Assembly: GCA_963829955.1 (NCBI GenBank)
Contig: CAWHKS010000005.1
Coordinates: forward strand, 186,001-250,000
Direction of reading: 5' to 3'
From: DASTFY01 sp963829955
Lineage (GTDB): Bacteria > Actinomycetota > Acidimicrobiia > Acidimicrobiales > Ilumatobacteraceae
Length of the DNA: 64,000 nt
Shown here: in pieces, positions 50,690 to 59,615 of the stretch
Layout of the letters: each line of letters begins with the position of its first letter
Position numbering within the stretch: position 1 is the stretch's first letter
Position numbers and translations under genes: made by a program
Notes under the pieces: model-generated
Told to the model about the DNA's origin: nothing
Database searches by the model: none
The model's input: only the letters and a program-made list of their open reading frames with translations

Positions 50690-51520
50690 GATGGAGCGCT
50701 GGCGGCACGGTGCCGCGATCGGCGGCATCAACGGTCGATGTCGGGTCCATTGCGCCGAGCTGCTGCGGATCTCGGGTCCGTGCGATCTCGCCGAGGCGGA
50801 AGCGCTCAGGGCCTGTGAGGAACTGCGACCGTGGATGCGCCGCGAGTTCGGCTGGCCGCTAGTGGAGCCCGGCACCATCCGGTTACGCAAAGGCGATCTG
50901 GCCCGGGCCGAAGAGGCGTTCGTCGCCGCTGACGAGCGCGCGTGGTCGCCCCATCCCGGCCTCGCCCTGTTGCGATTGGCCCAGGGTGACGTCGCCTCGG
51001 CGTCGGCCCTCATCGCGGAGGCGATCGCTCACCCGTTCGCCACCCCATCGAAGGAACGCCCACCGTTCGGCGACCTGCGCCTGGCGCCGCTTCTCGACGC
51101 CCAAGCTGAGATCGCCGCCGCCGCTGGTGACGTCGACACGGCTCGCCGTGCCGCGGATCAACTGGCGTCGATCGCAGCGTCGTATCACAGCCGCGCCATC
51201 GATGCGTGCGCTGCGCTCGCCGGGGGCCAGGGCGGCACTGATCGACGGGCGAGCTCGCCCACGCGATCGACGGTGCCACAACAGCGCTCGAGACATGGTC
51301 CGACATCGGCGCCCCGTTCGAGACCGCCGTGTCACGAATGGTGCTCGGCGACGCCCATCACCGGTTCGGCGACATCGATGCGGCACGGACCGAGTGGCAG
51401 GCAGCCCGAGACGCGTTCACGGCGTTCGGCGCGCAATGGTGGGCACAGCGGGCCGAAACTCTCGTCGCCCAGACTCCTCCTCCTCCTCCCGCCGCCACCA
51501 CGACACCGAACCGACCGGCC
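50690..51520 (+). pseudogene. TPR-rich regulator fragment
   Basis: About 270 codons of helical-repeat sequence: HCAELLRISGPCDLAEAEAL, GDLARAEEAFVAADERAWSP, LALLRLAQGDVASASALIAE, AAAGDVDTARRAADQLASIA, and after indels near 51230 and 51260 ETAVSRMVLGDAHHRFGDID and WQAARDAFTAFGAQWWAQRA. This is the sensor part of a LuxR/AfsR-like regulator. No DNA-binding domain or start is present, and it is spliced between integrase and transposase debris. Confidence 0.55.
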
Positions 51521-51549
51521 GTGAACGCAACGTTCAGGTGGGCCGCCAC

Positions 51550-52074
51550 GGCCGCTCGGCGCCGGGTGCAGAACGAGATCATCGGACGCCGCCGCCGCAA
51601 GCCCGACCCGCTCTACCGCGCTCGGCGACTGTTGACCATCGCCCCCGAACGGCTACCCGACGAACGCCGCGAGCGGCTCGTCGGGCTGCTCGCCGCCGGA
51701 GAACCCCAGGGGTGAGGTCAAGCTGGCCTGGCACGCCGGTTATCGGATAAGAGGTCGTCAGGGCGATCTACGACCACACCGATCCCGAGCTGGCCGCAGC
51801 CTGGGTCGATGAGATCATCCGCGACTTCGCCGACCCAGAGATGCCAATCGAAATGCGCCGGCTTGGCCGGACCATCCGCCGCTGGCGGGACCAGATCGTG
51901 GCTTGGCATCGCTCGCACGTCAGCAACGGGCCCACCGAGGCGATCAACAACCTCGTGAAGCGCATCAAGCGGGTGGCGTTCGGAATGCGCCGCTTCCGCA
52001 ACTACCGAATCCGGGCACTGCTCTACGCCGGCCGACCCAACTGGGATCTGCTCGACACCCTCACCCCACCATGA
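51550..52074 (+). pseudogene. C-terminal remnant of an ISL3-family transposase
   Basis: RRRKPDPLYRARRLLTIAPE then RLPDERRERLVGLLAAGEP is followed by a disruption near 51725-51755. The sequence resumes as IYDHTDPELAAAWVDEII, MRRLGRTIRRWRDQIVAWHR, SHVSNGPTEAINNLVKRIKR, VAFGMRRFRNYRIRALLYAG and ends RPNWDLLDTLTPP. These match ISL3-family C-termini (NGPTExxNNLxKRxKRxxFGF). The catalytic N-terminal half is missing. At the disruption a TTATCGGATAA palindrome (51740-51750) replaces the expected KEV codons. Confidence 0.8.
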
Positions 52075-52088
52075 GATCCGAAGAGCCG

Positions 52089-52514
52089 TCACTCGACGGT
52101 CAGGCTGCCCTTCATGCCGGCGTCGAAGTGCGTCGGAATGCCGCAGATCACTTGATAGGTGCCCGCTTCGTCGACAGTGAACTTCTCGGTGGTGGAGTCG
52201 TCCGCTGGGACCTCCTCGACCTCGAAGAGGATCTTGTCCTCCGCGAAATCGTCTTCAGAGGCGAGGTCCTCGCCGAGCTTGATCACCGCCCACTCGTGCG
52301 GGACCGACCCGTCGTTCTTGAAGTCGATGGTGAACTCCTCACCAGCGGGCACGGTCCAGGAGTCCGGCTCGAACTCGAACTCCGACGCAGTCGCCTCAAT
52401 CGAGGTCGACACCCCGCCGCCGCCGCCGCCGCTGTCATTCTCATCGCTCCCGCAGGCTCCGAGCACCAGCCCGGACGCGGCAACAACACCAATCACTGCA
52501 ACTCGAACTCGCAT
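52089..52514 (-). CDS. Cupredoxin-domain lipoprotein
   Basis: 141 residues, secreted lipoprotein. The signal is MRVRVAVIGVVAASGLVLGA with the lipobox Leu-Gly-Ala-Cys followed by a Gly/Ser-rich linker. A type-1 copper fold follows with PHEWAVIKLGED and the ligand loop CGIPTHFDAGMKGSLTVE, giving His, Cys, His and Met ligands as in azurin/plastocyanin-type proteins. It could serve in electron transfer or copper handling at the cell surface. The ATG at 52514 has AAGGGAG upstream. The long N-terminal extension of the open frame (to 52619) is rejected. Confidence 0.85.
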   Translation of the reverse strand: MRVRVAVIGVVAASGLVLGACGSDENDSGGGGGGVSTSIEATASEFEFEPDSWTVPAGEEFTIDFKNDGSVPHEWAVIKLGEDLASEDDFAEDKILFEVEEVPADDSTTEKFTVDEAGTYQVICGIPTHFDAGMKGSLTVE

Positions 52515-53322
52515 CGTCCGCTCCCTTCCGTGGGAAACACCCATCTCTACTTGGCATCGCAACACCTCGCCGGGGCTGCGGCCAGGGCCGAACGTCCCTC
52601 CTGCTCCGTAGTCCGTCAATCCGAGCGAACACCGGGAGGAACCGAACTACGCGGGAGGTCGCGGACGTTGCCGAGGGTGCCCACGAGCGCGACGACGACG
52701 GCCAGCCGGTCAAGGAGCGCCATGTCTGCCGTCAGAGAGGCGATGGACGGCGCGCGTGCGACCTGCACCAAGCGAGCCCGACGCCGATCTCGCGGTACCG
52801 GACAGCTGGTCAACGGCGAGGCTCCATGACTGGACCGGCCGGGGGGCGACCACTTCTGCCGTCCCGCGTCAGGGGTCAGTGGGGACACCCCGCGTACGCC
52901 CGGCTGGGTTCTCGCTCACCCGTGCGGCCAAACGCCCCGGTGGACGCCTCCTCGTCAAGGCGCAGGACTACATCAGCTCCGGGACCTACCAGAACGGCAC
53001 GGCTGGGTGATCCAGGACGCCGAGGCCCTGGGGTTGGGGCTGACCGACCGGTTCGAGTACATCACCAAGCCCCGGCCCCAGCCCGGGAGCCGACGCCAGG
53101 TCCACGGCCACCGGAACAGCTACCGCAACGAACCCGCCATTCGGCCGCTGAACTGGCAATGCTCGAGAAGCCACATGCTCGGCAGGGACTTCTGACCCTG
53201 GCCGAACCGCGCCGACGCGCGCGACGATCAAGTCGCGACAGTCAATTGAGAGGCGCAGGGATTGCCGAACATTGGCCCCGATGTGTCGGCGCTCTCGCGC
53301 GTCGTTCCGAAAGCGAGGCGAC
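52515..53322. other. Gap before the NuoF-like gene
   Basis: About 800 bases. On the forward strand VKAQDYISSGTYQNGTAG and IQDAEALGLGLTDRFEYITK look partly coding but have no start, domain or neighbour. On the reverse strand an ATG-initiated 35-residue frame ends near 52620 (MALLDRLAVVVALVGTLGNV onward). I treat both as unproven fragments. Confidence 0.4.
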
Positions 53323-54798
53323 ATGACGTTGATGAGTCGAATCCTCCCTCCCGTTCCCGTGACGAGCTTGGAGGAGTACGTGCGGGATGGTGGCGGGCGA
53401 GCCTTGGCCGCGGCGCGAGAGGTCGATCCCCAAGCGGTGATCGCCGAAATCGAGGAATCAGGTCTGCGAGCCCGGGGCGGCGCTGGGATTCCCTGTGGGC
53501 CCAAGTGGCGGACCGTGCGCGCCTACGGAACCGGTGCCGCTGTGCCACCGTCGGTGGTCGTCAATGCGGCTGAAGGCGAGCCTGGATCGTTCAAAGACCG
53601 TGCGATTCTATTGCGGAACCCGTACCGGGTGCTGGAGGGCGCGCTCATCGCCGCTCGCGCTGTCGGGGCAAGCGACATCATCATCGCTTTGAAACGCGCG
53701 CAGTCCGAGGTCCGGCGCCGAACCGAGAAGGCACTCGCTGAGGCTCGAGCGGCGGGCTGGCTGGACGGAGTCGAGCTGCACGTGTTCGAGGGTCCGAACG
53801 AATACCTGTACGGTGAGGAAACCGCGATGTTGGAGGCGATTGACGGGCATCCTCCGTTTCCGCGAATCGCGCCGCCGTATCGGCGTGGTGTGCATGACGT
53901 CGTCGACCGCGCGGTGGGCGTCGATTCGCCGAGCACGTCGGCTGCGCTGGTGGAACTGGCCGGCCCCAGTCGTGACACTGTCGGGTCGCCGGCGTTGGTC
54001 AACAACGTAGAGACGCTCGCCAACGTGCCCGCGATCATGGTCGAGGGGCCCGCATGGTTCCGTTCCGTCGGTACACCGGAGTCGCCGGGTTCGTTGGTCT
54101 GCACGGTGACGGGCGCGACTCGGCGCCACGGAGTCGGCGAGGTGCCGATGGGGACGCCGCTTCAAGAGGTGCTCCGTCTCATTGGGGAGGGGCCCAATCC
54201 GGGACGTGTCATCAAGGCGGTCATGGGTGGTGCTGCAACCCCGCTGTTGACGGCGGACCACCTCGATACGCCGGTCAGCATCGAAGGCATGCAGAGAGTC
54301 GGCGGCCGCTTGGGCTGTGCTGGGTTCATCGTCTTCGACGACCGCAGCGATATGGCTGCGGTCGCTGAGGGCGTGGCCAGATTCCTGTCGATCGAGTCGT
54401 GCGGATTGTGCGTGCCGTGCAAAGCGGACGGGATGGCGCTGGCTGAGCTGTTCGGTCGCGTACGGCGCTCGCAGGCCAACGACCGCGATCTCGACGCGAT
54501 CAAGGACCGCTTGCGTACTGTCACGAACGGAGCACGGTGCGACCTCGCAACCCAGTATCAACTGGTCCTGCAAAGCGTTCTCGACGACTTCGCTGACGAG
54601 ATCGACGCCCACGTACACGGCAGCGCGGCCGCTGCCGCTGCGGAGCTCATTGCCTCCATCGTCGATATTGATGGGTCCGTCGCGATACTCGATGAGTCCC
54701 ATCTTCGCAAGCAGCCGGACTGGACTTTCGACGCCCATTGGTCCGGAAAGTCTCCGGCTGACCGACTCTCGAACCTCGGACGCACACACATGGTCTGA
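53323..54798 (+). CDS. NuoF-like NADH:acceptor oxidoreductase subunit
   Basis: 491 residues, flavin- and iron-sulfur-containing subunit related to complex I NuoF and HoxF. FMN/NADH-binding segments are ESGLRARGGAGIPCGPKWRT, VVNAAEGEPGSFKDRAILLR, HVFEGPNEYLYGEETAMLEA and GSPALVNNVETLANVPAIM. The 4Fe-4S cluster is IESCGLCVPCKADG plus a fourth Cys in GARCDLATQ. A non-NuoF N-terminal start and C-terminal tail (PDWTFDAHWSGKSPADRLSN) follow. It stands alone, with no nuoE, nuoG or other complex I genes within the window, so it may partner with a distant dehydrogenase (formate or hydrogenase type). The ATG at 53323 follows GCGAGG. Confidence 0.85.
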   Translation: MTLMSRILPPVPVTSLEEYVRDGGGRALAAAREVDPQAVIAEIEESGLRARGGAGIPCGPKWRTVRAYGTGAAVPPSVVVNAAEGEPGSFKDRAILLRNPYRVLEGALIAARAVGASDIIIALKRAQSEVRRRTEKALAEARAAGWLDGVELHVFEGPNEYLYGEETAMLEAIDGHPPFPRIAPPYRRGVHDVVDRAVGVDSPSTSAALVELAGPSRDTVGSPALVNNVETLANVPAIMVEGPAWFRSVGTPESPGSLVCTVTGATRRHGVGEVPMGTPLQEVLRLIGEGPNPGRVIKAVMGGAATPLLTADHLDTPVSIEGMQRVGGRLGCAGFIVFDDRSDMAAVAEGVARFLSIESCGLCVPCKADGMALAELFGRVRRSQANDRDLDAIKDRLRTVTNGARCDLATQYQLVLQSVLDDFADEIDAHVHGSAAAAAAELIASIVDIDGSVAILDESHLRKQPDWTFDAHWSGKSPADRLSNLGRTHMV

Positions 54799-54896
54799 GC
54801 GACCCCACGACCGGCCGTCCGCGATTGAAGTGCGGTCCAGGCGCCAGTCGTACGACGGGAACGAGGGCCTCGACCGGCTGTCGGCCCGTACGCTGG

Positions 54897-54920
54897 GGAC
54901 TGCCGCGTGATCGGGTGACA
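54897..54920 (+). repeat. Left terminal inverted repeat of the IS3 element
   Basis: GGACTGCCGCGTGATCGGGT GACA (24 bases); 20 of 24 positions match the complement of the right repeat. Confidence 0.8.
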
Positions 54921-54964
54921 TCTGAGCTGTGGTGCCGTGAGGTGCCGCTGGAAGGATGTTCTCC

Positions 54965-55258
54965 ATGCCCAGGCCCTATCCGCGGGAGTTCCGCGAGGAC
55001 GTGATCCGGGTGGCCCGCAACCGCGAGCCCGGCGTCCGGATCAGAGACGTCGCGGCCGACTTCGGGATCTCCGAGGGGTGTCTGACGAACTGGCTCGCTC
55101 GTGCTGATGTCGAAGACGGCATCAAGCCGGGCACGACTGCGGTGGAGAACGCGGAGCTGCGCGCCGCGAAGCGCCGGATCCGGCTGCTCGAGCAAGAGAA
55201 CGAGGTCCTGTGTCGAGCGGCGGCGTATCTGTCGCAGGCGAACCTGCCGGGAAAATGA
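54965..55258 (+). CDS. IS3 transposase OrfA
   Basis: 97 residues from MPRPYPREFREDVIRVARNR. HTH segment GVRIRDVAADFGISEGCLTN is followed by NWLARADVEDG and a leucine-zipper-like coiled coil ENAELRAAKRRIRLLEQENE. This is the DNA-binding subunit of IS3-type transposases. A GGAAGG precedes it, and an earlier ATG at 54956 is in frame. It ends TGA at 55256-55258 directly after a GGGAAAA heptamer that could permit -1 frameshifting into orfB. Confidence 0.88.
   Translation: MPRPYPREFREDVIRVARNREPGVRIRDVAADFGISEGCLTNWLARADVEDGIKPGTTAVENAELRAAKRRIRLLEQENEVLCRAAAYLSQANLPGK
55249..55255 (+). promoter_or_regulatory. -1 programmed-frameshift slippery heptamer
   Basis: GGGAAAA lies in the zero frame as G GGA AAA just before the orfA TGA. 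It fits the X XXY YYZ slippery pattern, and the -1 frame is exactly that of orfB. Confidence 0.65.
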
Positions 55259-56128
55259 TGTACCCGCTCGTCCGTGAGCTCGCCGCCGACGGGATCCCCG
55301 TCACGGTGACGTGCCGGGTCCTCGATATCGCCCGTCAGCCCTCCTACCGCTGGCTCGCCAGCCCGGTCACCGAGGCGGAGCTCGGCGAGGCGCAGCTCGC
55401 GAACGCGGTGTTCGACGCGCATCGTGATGACCCCGAGTTCGGCTACCGCTTTCTCGCCGACGAAGTCCGCAAAGGTGGCTTCGAGGTCTGTGATCGAACG
55501 GTGTGGCGGATCTGCCAGGACAACGGCTGGTGGTCGACGTTCGCCAAGCCCAAGAACCGCAAGAAGGGCAAGCCCGGAACGCCGGCCCACGACGACCTCG
55601 TCCGTCGGGACTTCCGCGGACGGGCCGAACCAGCTGTGGCTCGCCGACATCACCGAGCACCACACCGGCGAAGGCAAGCTCTACCTCTGCGCGATCAAGG
55701 ACTGCTTCTCGAACCGGATCGTCGGCTGGGCCATCGACTCCCGCATGAAGGCCCGCATCGTCGTCGCCGCGATCGAGATGGCTGTCGCTCGCCGCGGTGA
55801 CGTCGCCGGCTGCATCCTTCACTCCGACAGGGGCAGTCAGTTCCACGCTCGGAAGGCGCAGCGCGCACTGACCCGCTACCGGATGGTCGGCTCCATGGGC
55901 CAGGTCGGATCGGCCGGCGACAACGCGGCCATGGAATCGTTCTTCGCGCTCGTCCAGAAGAACGTCTTGAACCGGCGCCGATGGGCGACCCGCGACGACC
56001 TGCGCATCGCGATCGTCACCTGGATCGAACGCACCTACCACCGTCGCCGGCGACAGGCCGCGCTCGGCCGCATGACCCCCGTCGACTACGAGATGATCAT
56101 GACCCCACAAGCCACCCATGCCGCCTAA
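55255..56128 (+). CDS. IS3 transposase OrfB (one frameshift)
   Basis: About 290 residues, DDE-type recombinase. The first part (MMYPLVRELAADGIPVTVTC, RVLDIARQPSYRWLASPVTE, DDPEFGYRFLADEVRKGGFE, then KPKNRKKGKPGTPAHDDLVR) is in one frame. After one extra base near 55617 the catalytic core continues with NQLWLADITEHHTGEGKLYL (first Asp), ILHSDRGSQFHARKAQRALT (second Asp) and NAAMESFFALVQKNVLNRRR (Glu). The core ends RRRRQAALGRMTPVDYEMIM. Length 3n+1 fits the indel. A complete DD(35)E set suggests activity if the base is an error. ATG at 55255 overlaps the slippery site. Confidence 0.85.
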
Positions 56129-56135
56129 CCCAACC

Positions 56136-56159
56136 TGTCACCAGATCGTGCAGCAGTCC
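56136..56159 (+). repeat. Right terminal inverted repeat of the IS3 element
   Basis: TGTCACCAGATCGTGCAGCA GTCC (24 bases), complementary to the left repeat at 20 of 24 positions. Confidence 0.8.
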
Positions 56160-56342
56160 CAGCGACCAGCGACGTCGCTCTCGAACGCTCGCGAGAGCAA
56201 GCACACCTCGCAATGGACGGCTGCAACGACGCCGGATAGCCGGCGTTCCATGACGCGGAGGATCGGGCTTATCCCCGCGTTATCCGGCCACTCGCCGGTC
56301 AGGTCCAGGGCGCCGAGTCGACGTTGTCAGTCAGGCGGCATC

Positions 56343-56933
56343 ATGGCGGATGTGGCTGCGCAGCTCTCGGACCTCGAGTGGCCCGTTCGCACCAGCCGCC
56401 TCCTGCTTCGACCGGCGGAGGAGCGGGACGAGGACGCGATCTGGTCGTACCGGCGCGATGAAGAGACCGCTCGCTGGTTGTCCTCCTGGCCTACGGATCG
56501 GTCGGGCTTTCACCCGTCGATCGAACAGCCGGCCGAGTGGGCCGGCACGATCGTGATCGAGCTCGATGGTGTCGTGATCGGCAACGTGCTCGTGCGAATC
56601 GAGGACCCATGGTCACAGATCGAGGCTCGAGCGGAGGCGGCAGCCACGCAGGCGGAGATCGGATGGGTCCTGCACCCGGACCACGTCGGGCTGGGCTATG
56701 GCACAGAAGTCCTCGAGGTCGTGCTGCGCATCTGCTTCGAACGGCTGGGCCTGCGTCGCGTCGTCGCAGGTTGCTTCGCGGCGAACACGGCGTCATGGAG
56801 GCTGATGGAGCGACTGGGGATGCGGCGGGAGCAACACGCCGTCAGCGACGCTCTGCACCGCTCGGGTCAATGGATGGACAGCTTTGCCTACGCCCTCCTC
56901 GCCGAGGAGTGGCGGGCACGGTCGCAGTCGTAG
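56343..56933 (+). CDS. RimJ/RimL-type GNAT acetyltransferase
   Basis: 196 residues of the ribosomal-protein-acetylating GNAT subgroup in style: RTSRLLLRPAEERDEDAIWS, GVVIGNVLVRIEDP, EIGWVLHPDHVGLGYGTEVL (acetyl-CoA loop), RRVVAGCFAANTASWRLMER and LGMRREQHAVSDALHRSGQW. Substrates of most members are unknown. The ATG at 56343 gives a normal-length protein and no ribosome-binding site is obvious. It follows the IS3 element by about 180 bases, which contain no gene. Confidence 0.85.
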   Translation: MADVAAQLSDLEWPVRTSRLLLRPAEERDEDAIWSYRRDEETARWLSSWPTDRSGFHPSIEQPAEWAGTIVIELDGVVIGNVLVRIEDPWSQIEARAEAAATQAEIGWVLHPDHVGLGYGTEVLEVVLRICFERLGLRRVVAGCFAANTASWRLMERLGMRREQHAVSDALHRSGQWMDSFAYALLAEEWRARSQS

Positions 56934-57008
56934 TTCGTCGGTCGTCTCGACCGCACGACAAGGCCAGGATCCGGCGTTCTCGGGCCACTAGATCGAGCGC
57001 GGTCGCTT

Positions 57009-58562
57009 CTACCCATTCAGGCGGATCACGTCGTGGTGCACGGCGAACAGCGCAGCAGCGGCCCGAGTCGAGACGCCGATCTTGGCGTAGATGTGTTGGG
57101 CGTGATGCTCGGCCGTACGGCGCGAGATGAACAGGCGCTGAGCGACCTCGGCGTTGCTGTAGCCGGCTGCGATCAAGGCGAGAACTTCGACCTCGCGCCC
57201 GCTGAGTCCAGCGGGTCGAGGTGGCCGCCGAACCCCGAGGGCGTGGCCGGCCTCGGCGAGCACGGCAGTGACAGCATCGTGGTCGAGCCCGCCAGCCTCG
57301 GCCTCGGCCGTGAGCATGGCGGCGGCGTGGTCCGCGGCGAACGCCGGCCGGTATGGACGAGGCTGGAGCAGCGCCGAGTAGACGTCCGCGGCGGCGACGA
57401 GGCGGGCTGCCATTGGCGTGGCGGCTGCGGTGCTGCACCGGTGGTAGCCGGATCCGTCAAGCCGCTCGTGATGCATACCAGCGGTGATCGCGACTGGTTC
57501 GAGCGCCGGCGAGCCAGCCAGGATCCGTTCTGAGTAGTAGCTGTGCATCCGTACCTGCTCCCACTCCACCCCGGTCAGTGCCGCCGGCTTCTCCCAGATG
57601 GCGTTGGAGACGCCGACTCGGCCGATGTCGTGCAGTAGGCCGGCGATCTCGATGCGATCGACTTCGACGTCGTCCAGGCCGAGCCGCCCCGCCCCGCCCG
57701 CTGCCAGCCGGGCCACCTGCTTGGCGTGACCGTGAAAGTACGGCGCCTTCACGTCGGCGAGATCGCCAAACGCTGCCGCCACATCGCGGAGTTCTGTGCG
57801 GCCGCGCTCGATGACCGGGGACGGCTCGACCTCGAGCATGCGGAGGCGAGGATCGCCGTCGTCCACCTCGGCCAGGATGGCCACTGGGTCCTCCACGAAG
57901 GTGGCCACCACCGCTGGATCAAGGATGATGCCGGCCCGCTGCTGCAGCGCGAAGACGGCCGCGTCGACCCCGCCGAGCTGACCGAAGAACGCGGCATCCA
58001 TCGCCGCCCGAGCGACACGCGAACCAATGGCGATGTCGTCACCCTTGCGTCCCTCGGGAACCCAGCCGCCGACCCAGGACTCGTAGACGTGATAGAGCGC
58101 GTCCTGCGTCGCGGCGGGAAGACCGAGCCGCCGGGCCGTGTCCCGAGCCACCTCGCAGACGCCCACATCTGTGCGCCTCCCCCACTCCGCCCCGTGAGCG
58201 ATCGCGAACGCCGAGGCCCGCGCTGCGACCTCGGGCGTCATCCCCCAGGTCATCTCGGGGAGCAGCGTGGCAACCACATCACCGGGGTCGGCCATGTTCG
58301 TGCGCGCCACGGCCCGATTGAGCGCGATGTCGTCGCCGAACGCCGCCGCCGACTCGTGCGCGACACCGACGCATCCCACGTGCATCAGCAGTGCCGTGTA
58401 GAAGCTGTCGCGAATCTCGTCATCGCGCAGGTGCAGGCGGCGAGCCAACGCCGCCGCGACGACGCACGACCGCACCGCCGTACCCGGTGGCAGCCCGAAA
58501 CCCAGGTCCGCGGTGATCGACAGCCCCCCGAGCAGTTCAGCTAGCCGCAGGTCTCCCGCCAC
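57009..58562 (-). CDS. HD-GYP-type domain protein with C-terminal LuxR HTH
   Basis: 517 residues. Residues ~20-200 hold a degenerate HD-like half (LLMHVGCVGVAHESAAAFGD). Residues ~260-440 are an HD-GYP-like half with the metal motif IEIAGLLHDIGRVGVSNAIW (H311, D312) and HHERLDGSGYHR (H364-H365 and GSGY). Residues ~450-517 are a LuxR HTH (PAGLSGREVEVLALIAAGYS, NAEVAQRLFISRRTAEHHAQ). HD-GYP domains hydrolyse c-di-GMP. Direct coupling to a DNA-binding output would make a one-component regulator. GTG at 58562 follows TAGCCT-N6. A related C-terminal remnant is at 62500. Confidence 0.82.
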   Translation of the reverse strand: MAGDLRLAELLGGLSITADLGFGLPPGTAVRSCVVAAALARRLHLRDDEIRDSFYTALLMHVGCVGVAHESAAAFGDDIALNRAVARTNMADPGDVVATLLPEMTWGMTPEVAARASAFAIAHGAEWGRRTDVGVCEVARDTARRLGLPAATQDALYHVYESWVGGWVPEGRKGDDIAIGSRVARAAMDAAFFGQLGGVDAAVFALQQRAGIILDPAVVATFVEDPVAILAEVDDGDPRLRMLEVEPSPVIERGRTELRDVAAAFGDLADVKAPYFHGHAKQVARLAAGGAGRLGLDDVEVDRIEIAGLLHDIGRVGVSNAIWEKPAALTGVEWEQVRMHSYYSERILAGSPALEPVAITAGMHHERLDGSGYHRCSTAAATPMAARLVAAADVYSALLQPRPYRPAFAADHAAAMLTAEAEAGGLDHDAVTAVLAEAGHALGVRRPPRPAGLSGREVEVLALIAAGYSNAEVAQRLFISRRTAEHHAQHIYAKIGVSTRAAAALFAVHHDVIRLNG

Positions 58563-58568
58563 GGGCCA

Positions 58569-58574
58569 AGGCTA
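58569..58574 (-). promoter_or_regulatory. -10-like box of the HD-GYP-LuxR gene
   Basis: TAGCCT on the reverse strand, 6 bases before the GTG at 58562, without a ribosome-binding site. Confidence 0.5.
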
Positions 58575-58650
58575 CGTGCCGCCCCCGAACGCCCAGATCA
58601 CCAACGGCCGGCGGACCCGACAGTCGGTCGTGGGGATCGACGCGCATCTC

Positions 58651-59256
58651 TCAGTCGTCCTGGTCCCGAGTTGCCCACAACTCGGTGTACTGGCCCGGGG
58701 TCAACTCATCGACGGTAAAGCCGGCAGCCGTTACCGCCTCGGCCAAGGCATCGGCGGCCCACACCCTGTACCACCGTCGCCCGTCAGGCTCATCGAGCCA
58801 GCCTGTCTCCCCCGATGACCTCACGCTGACGAAGAGCTTTCCTGCGGGCCGCAACAGCACGCCCAACTGGCCGAGCACGTCGTGCATGTCGACCGTCGGC
58901 AGATGGACGAGCGCCGCCGACGCCCAGATTCCGTCAAAGAACCCACTCGGGAAGTGAGCAGCGACGTCGCGGACGTCGCAATACGTCGTTGGTGCATGCC
59001 GACAGGCACGAGCGACGAACTCGGGGTTCAACTCGACGCCTCTGACCACGTGCCCGTGGACGGTGAAGCGTTCCAGGTCGCGACCGGGACCACAACCGAC
59101 ATCGAGGATCAACGACGGCGTCGGGAGCGACGCAGCGAACCTGGCGACGATGCCAGCGAACTTCGACGCGTACGCAGCCTCGTACTCGTCGACGCCCGCG
59201 CTGTACGCACCAACCGACGCCAGAACGGGATCGGGCGTCGCCTCGCCAGAGCTCAC
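58651..59256 (-). CDS. SAM-dependent class I methyltransferase
   Basis: 201-residue Rossmann-fold methyltransferase. Motif I LILDVGCGPGRDLERFTVHG, acidic motif VRGVELNPEFVARAC, FFDGIWASAALVHLPTVDMH and the post-motif GVLLRPAGKLFVSVRSSGE are all in order. The substrate is not predictable. The open frame extends upstream by 69 residues, but GTG at 59256 has CATGAT 6 bases upstream and gives a normal N-terminus. Convergent orientation with nothing obviously linked. Confidence 0.85.
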   Translation of the reverse strand: MSSGEATPDPVLASVGAYSAGVDEYEAAYASKFAGIVARFAASLPTPSLILDVGCGPGRDLERFTVHGHVVRGVELNPEFVARACRHAPTTYCDVRDVAAHFPSGFFDGIWASAALVHLPTVDMHDVLGQLGVLLRPAGKLFVSVRSSGETGWLDEPDGRRWYRVWAADALAEAVTAAGFTVDELTPGQYTELWATRDQDD

Positions 59257-59615
59257 CGCCGCATCATGCCAGCGACTGCCGACCCCGACTTCTCGGTCAC
59301 CACCGCGAGCCCTGCCTGCGCCTGAGTCTGACCGATACCCACGCCTCACATCGACGAGGGCACTGTCATCCCACGCCGCCTCGTGGGGGTGCTCCGTGTT
59401 CGTCACAGCGCGCGCTTGCGTCGGTTCTGGCGCCATCGAAGCCACACGCGGGGCAGCGCTCATGGCGTCGAGGCACCGTACGACTCTGCTCCGTCACCGC
59501 GCCGGCCCGTCCGAGTATGACGACGAGCGAGTGAACGCATGCGCGTCCGCAACCACCGGACGGGAGACGGTGGTGACCAGGCTGCGGGCCTTGCCCAGCT
59601 ACCGTGGAATGTGTC

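Larger units (their letters stand above)
54894..56161 (+). mobile_element. IS3-family insertion sequence
   Basis: About 1.27 kb element carrying overlapping orfA and orfB in the -1 frame relation and bounded by near-perfect 24-bp terminal repeats. The ends read TGGGGACTGCC (left) and ...GCAGTCCCA (right). One G difference at the left tip may be an indel. Flanks (CGC left, GCG right) show no clear target duplication. orfB is frameshifted, so the element is either dead or the base is an error. Confidence 0.85.

Noticed and set aside
54891..56165. Target-site duplication for the IS3 element
   Set aside because: Flanking bases (CGC left, GCG right) are not identical direct repeats.
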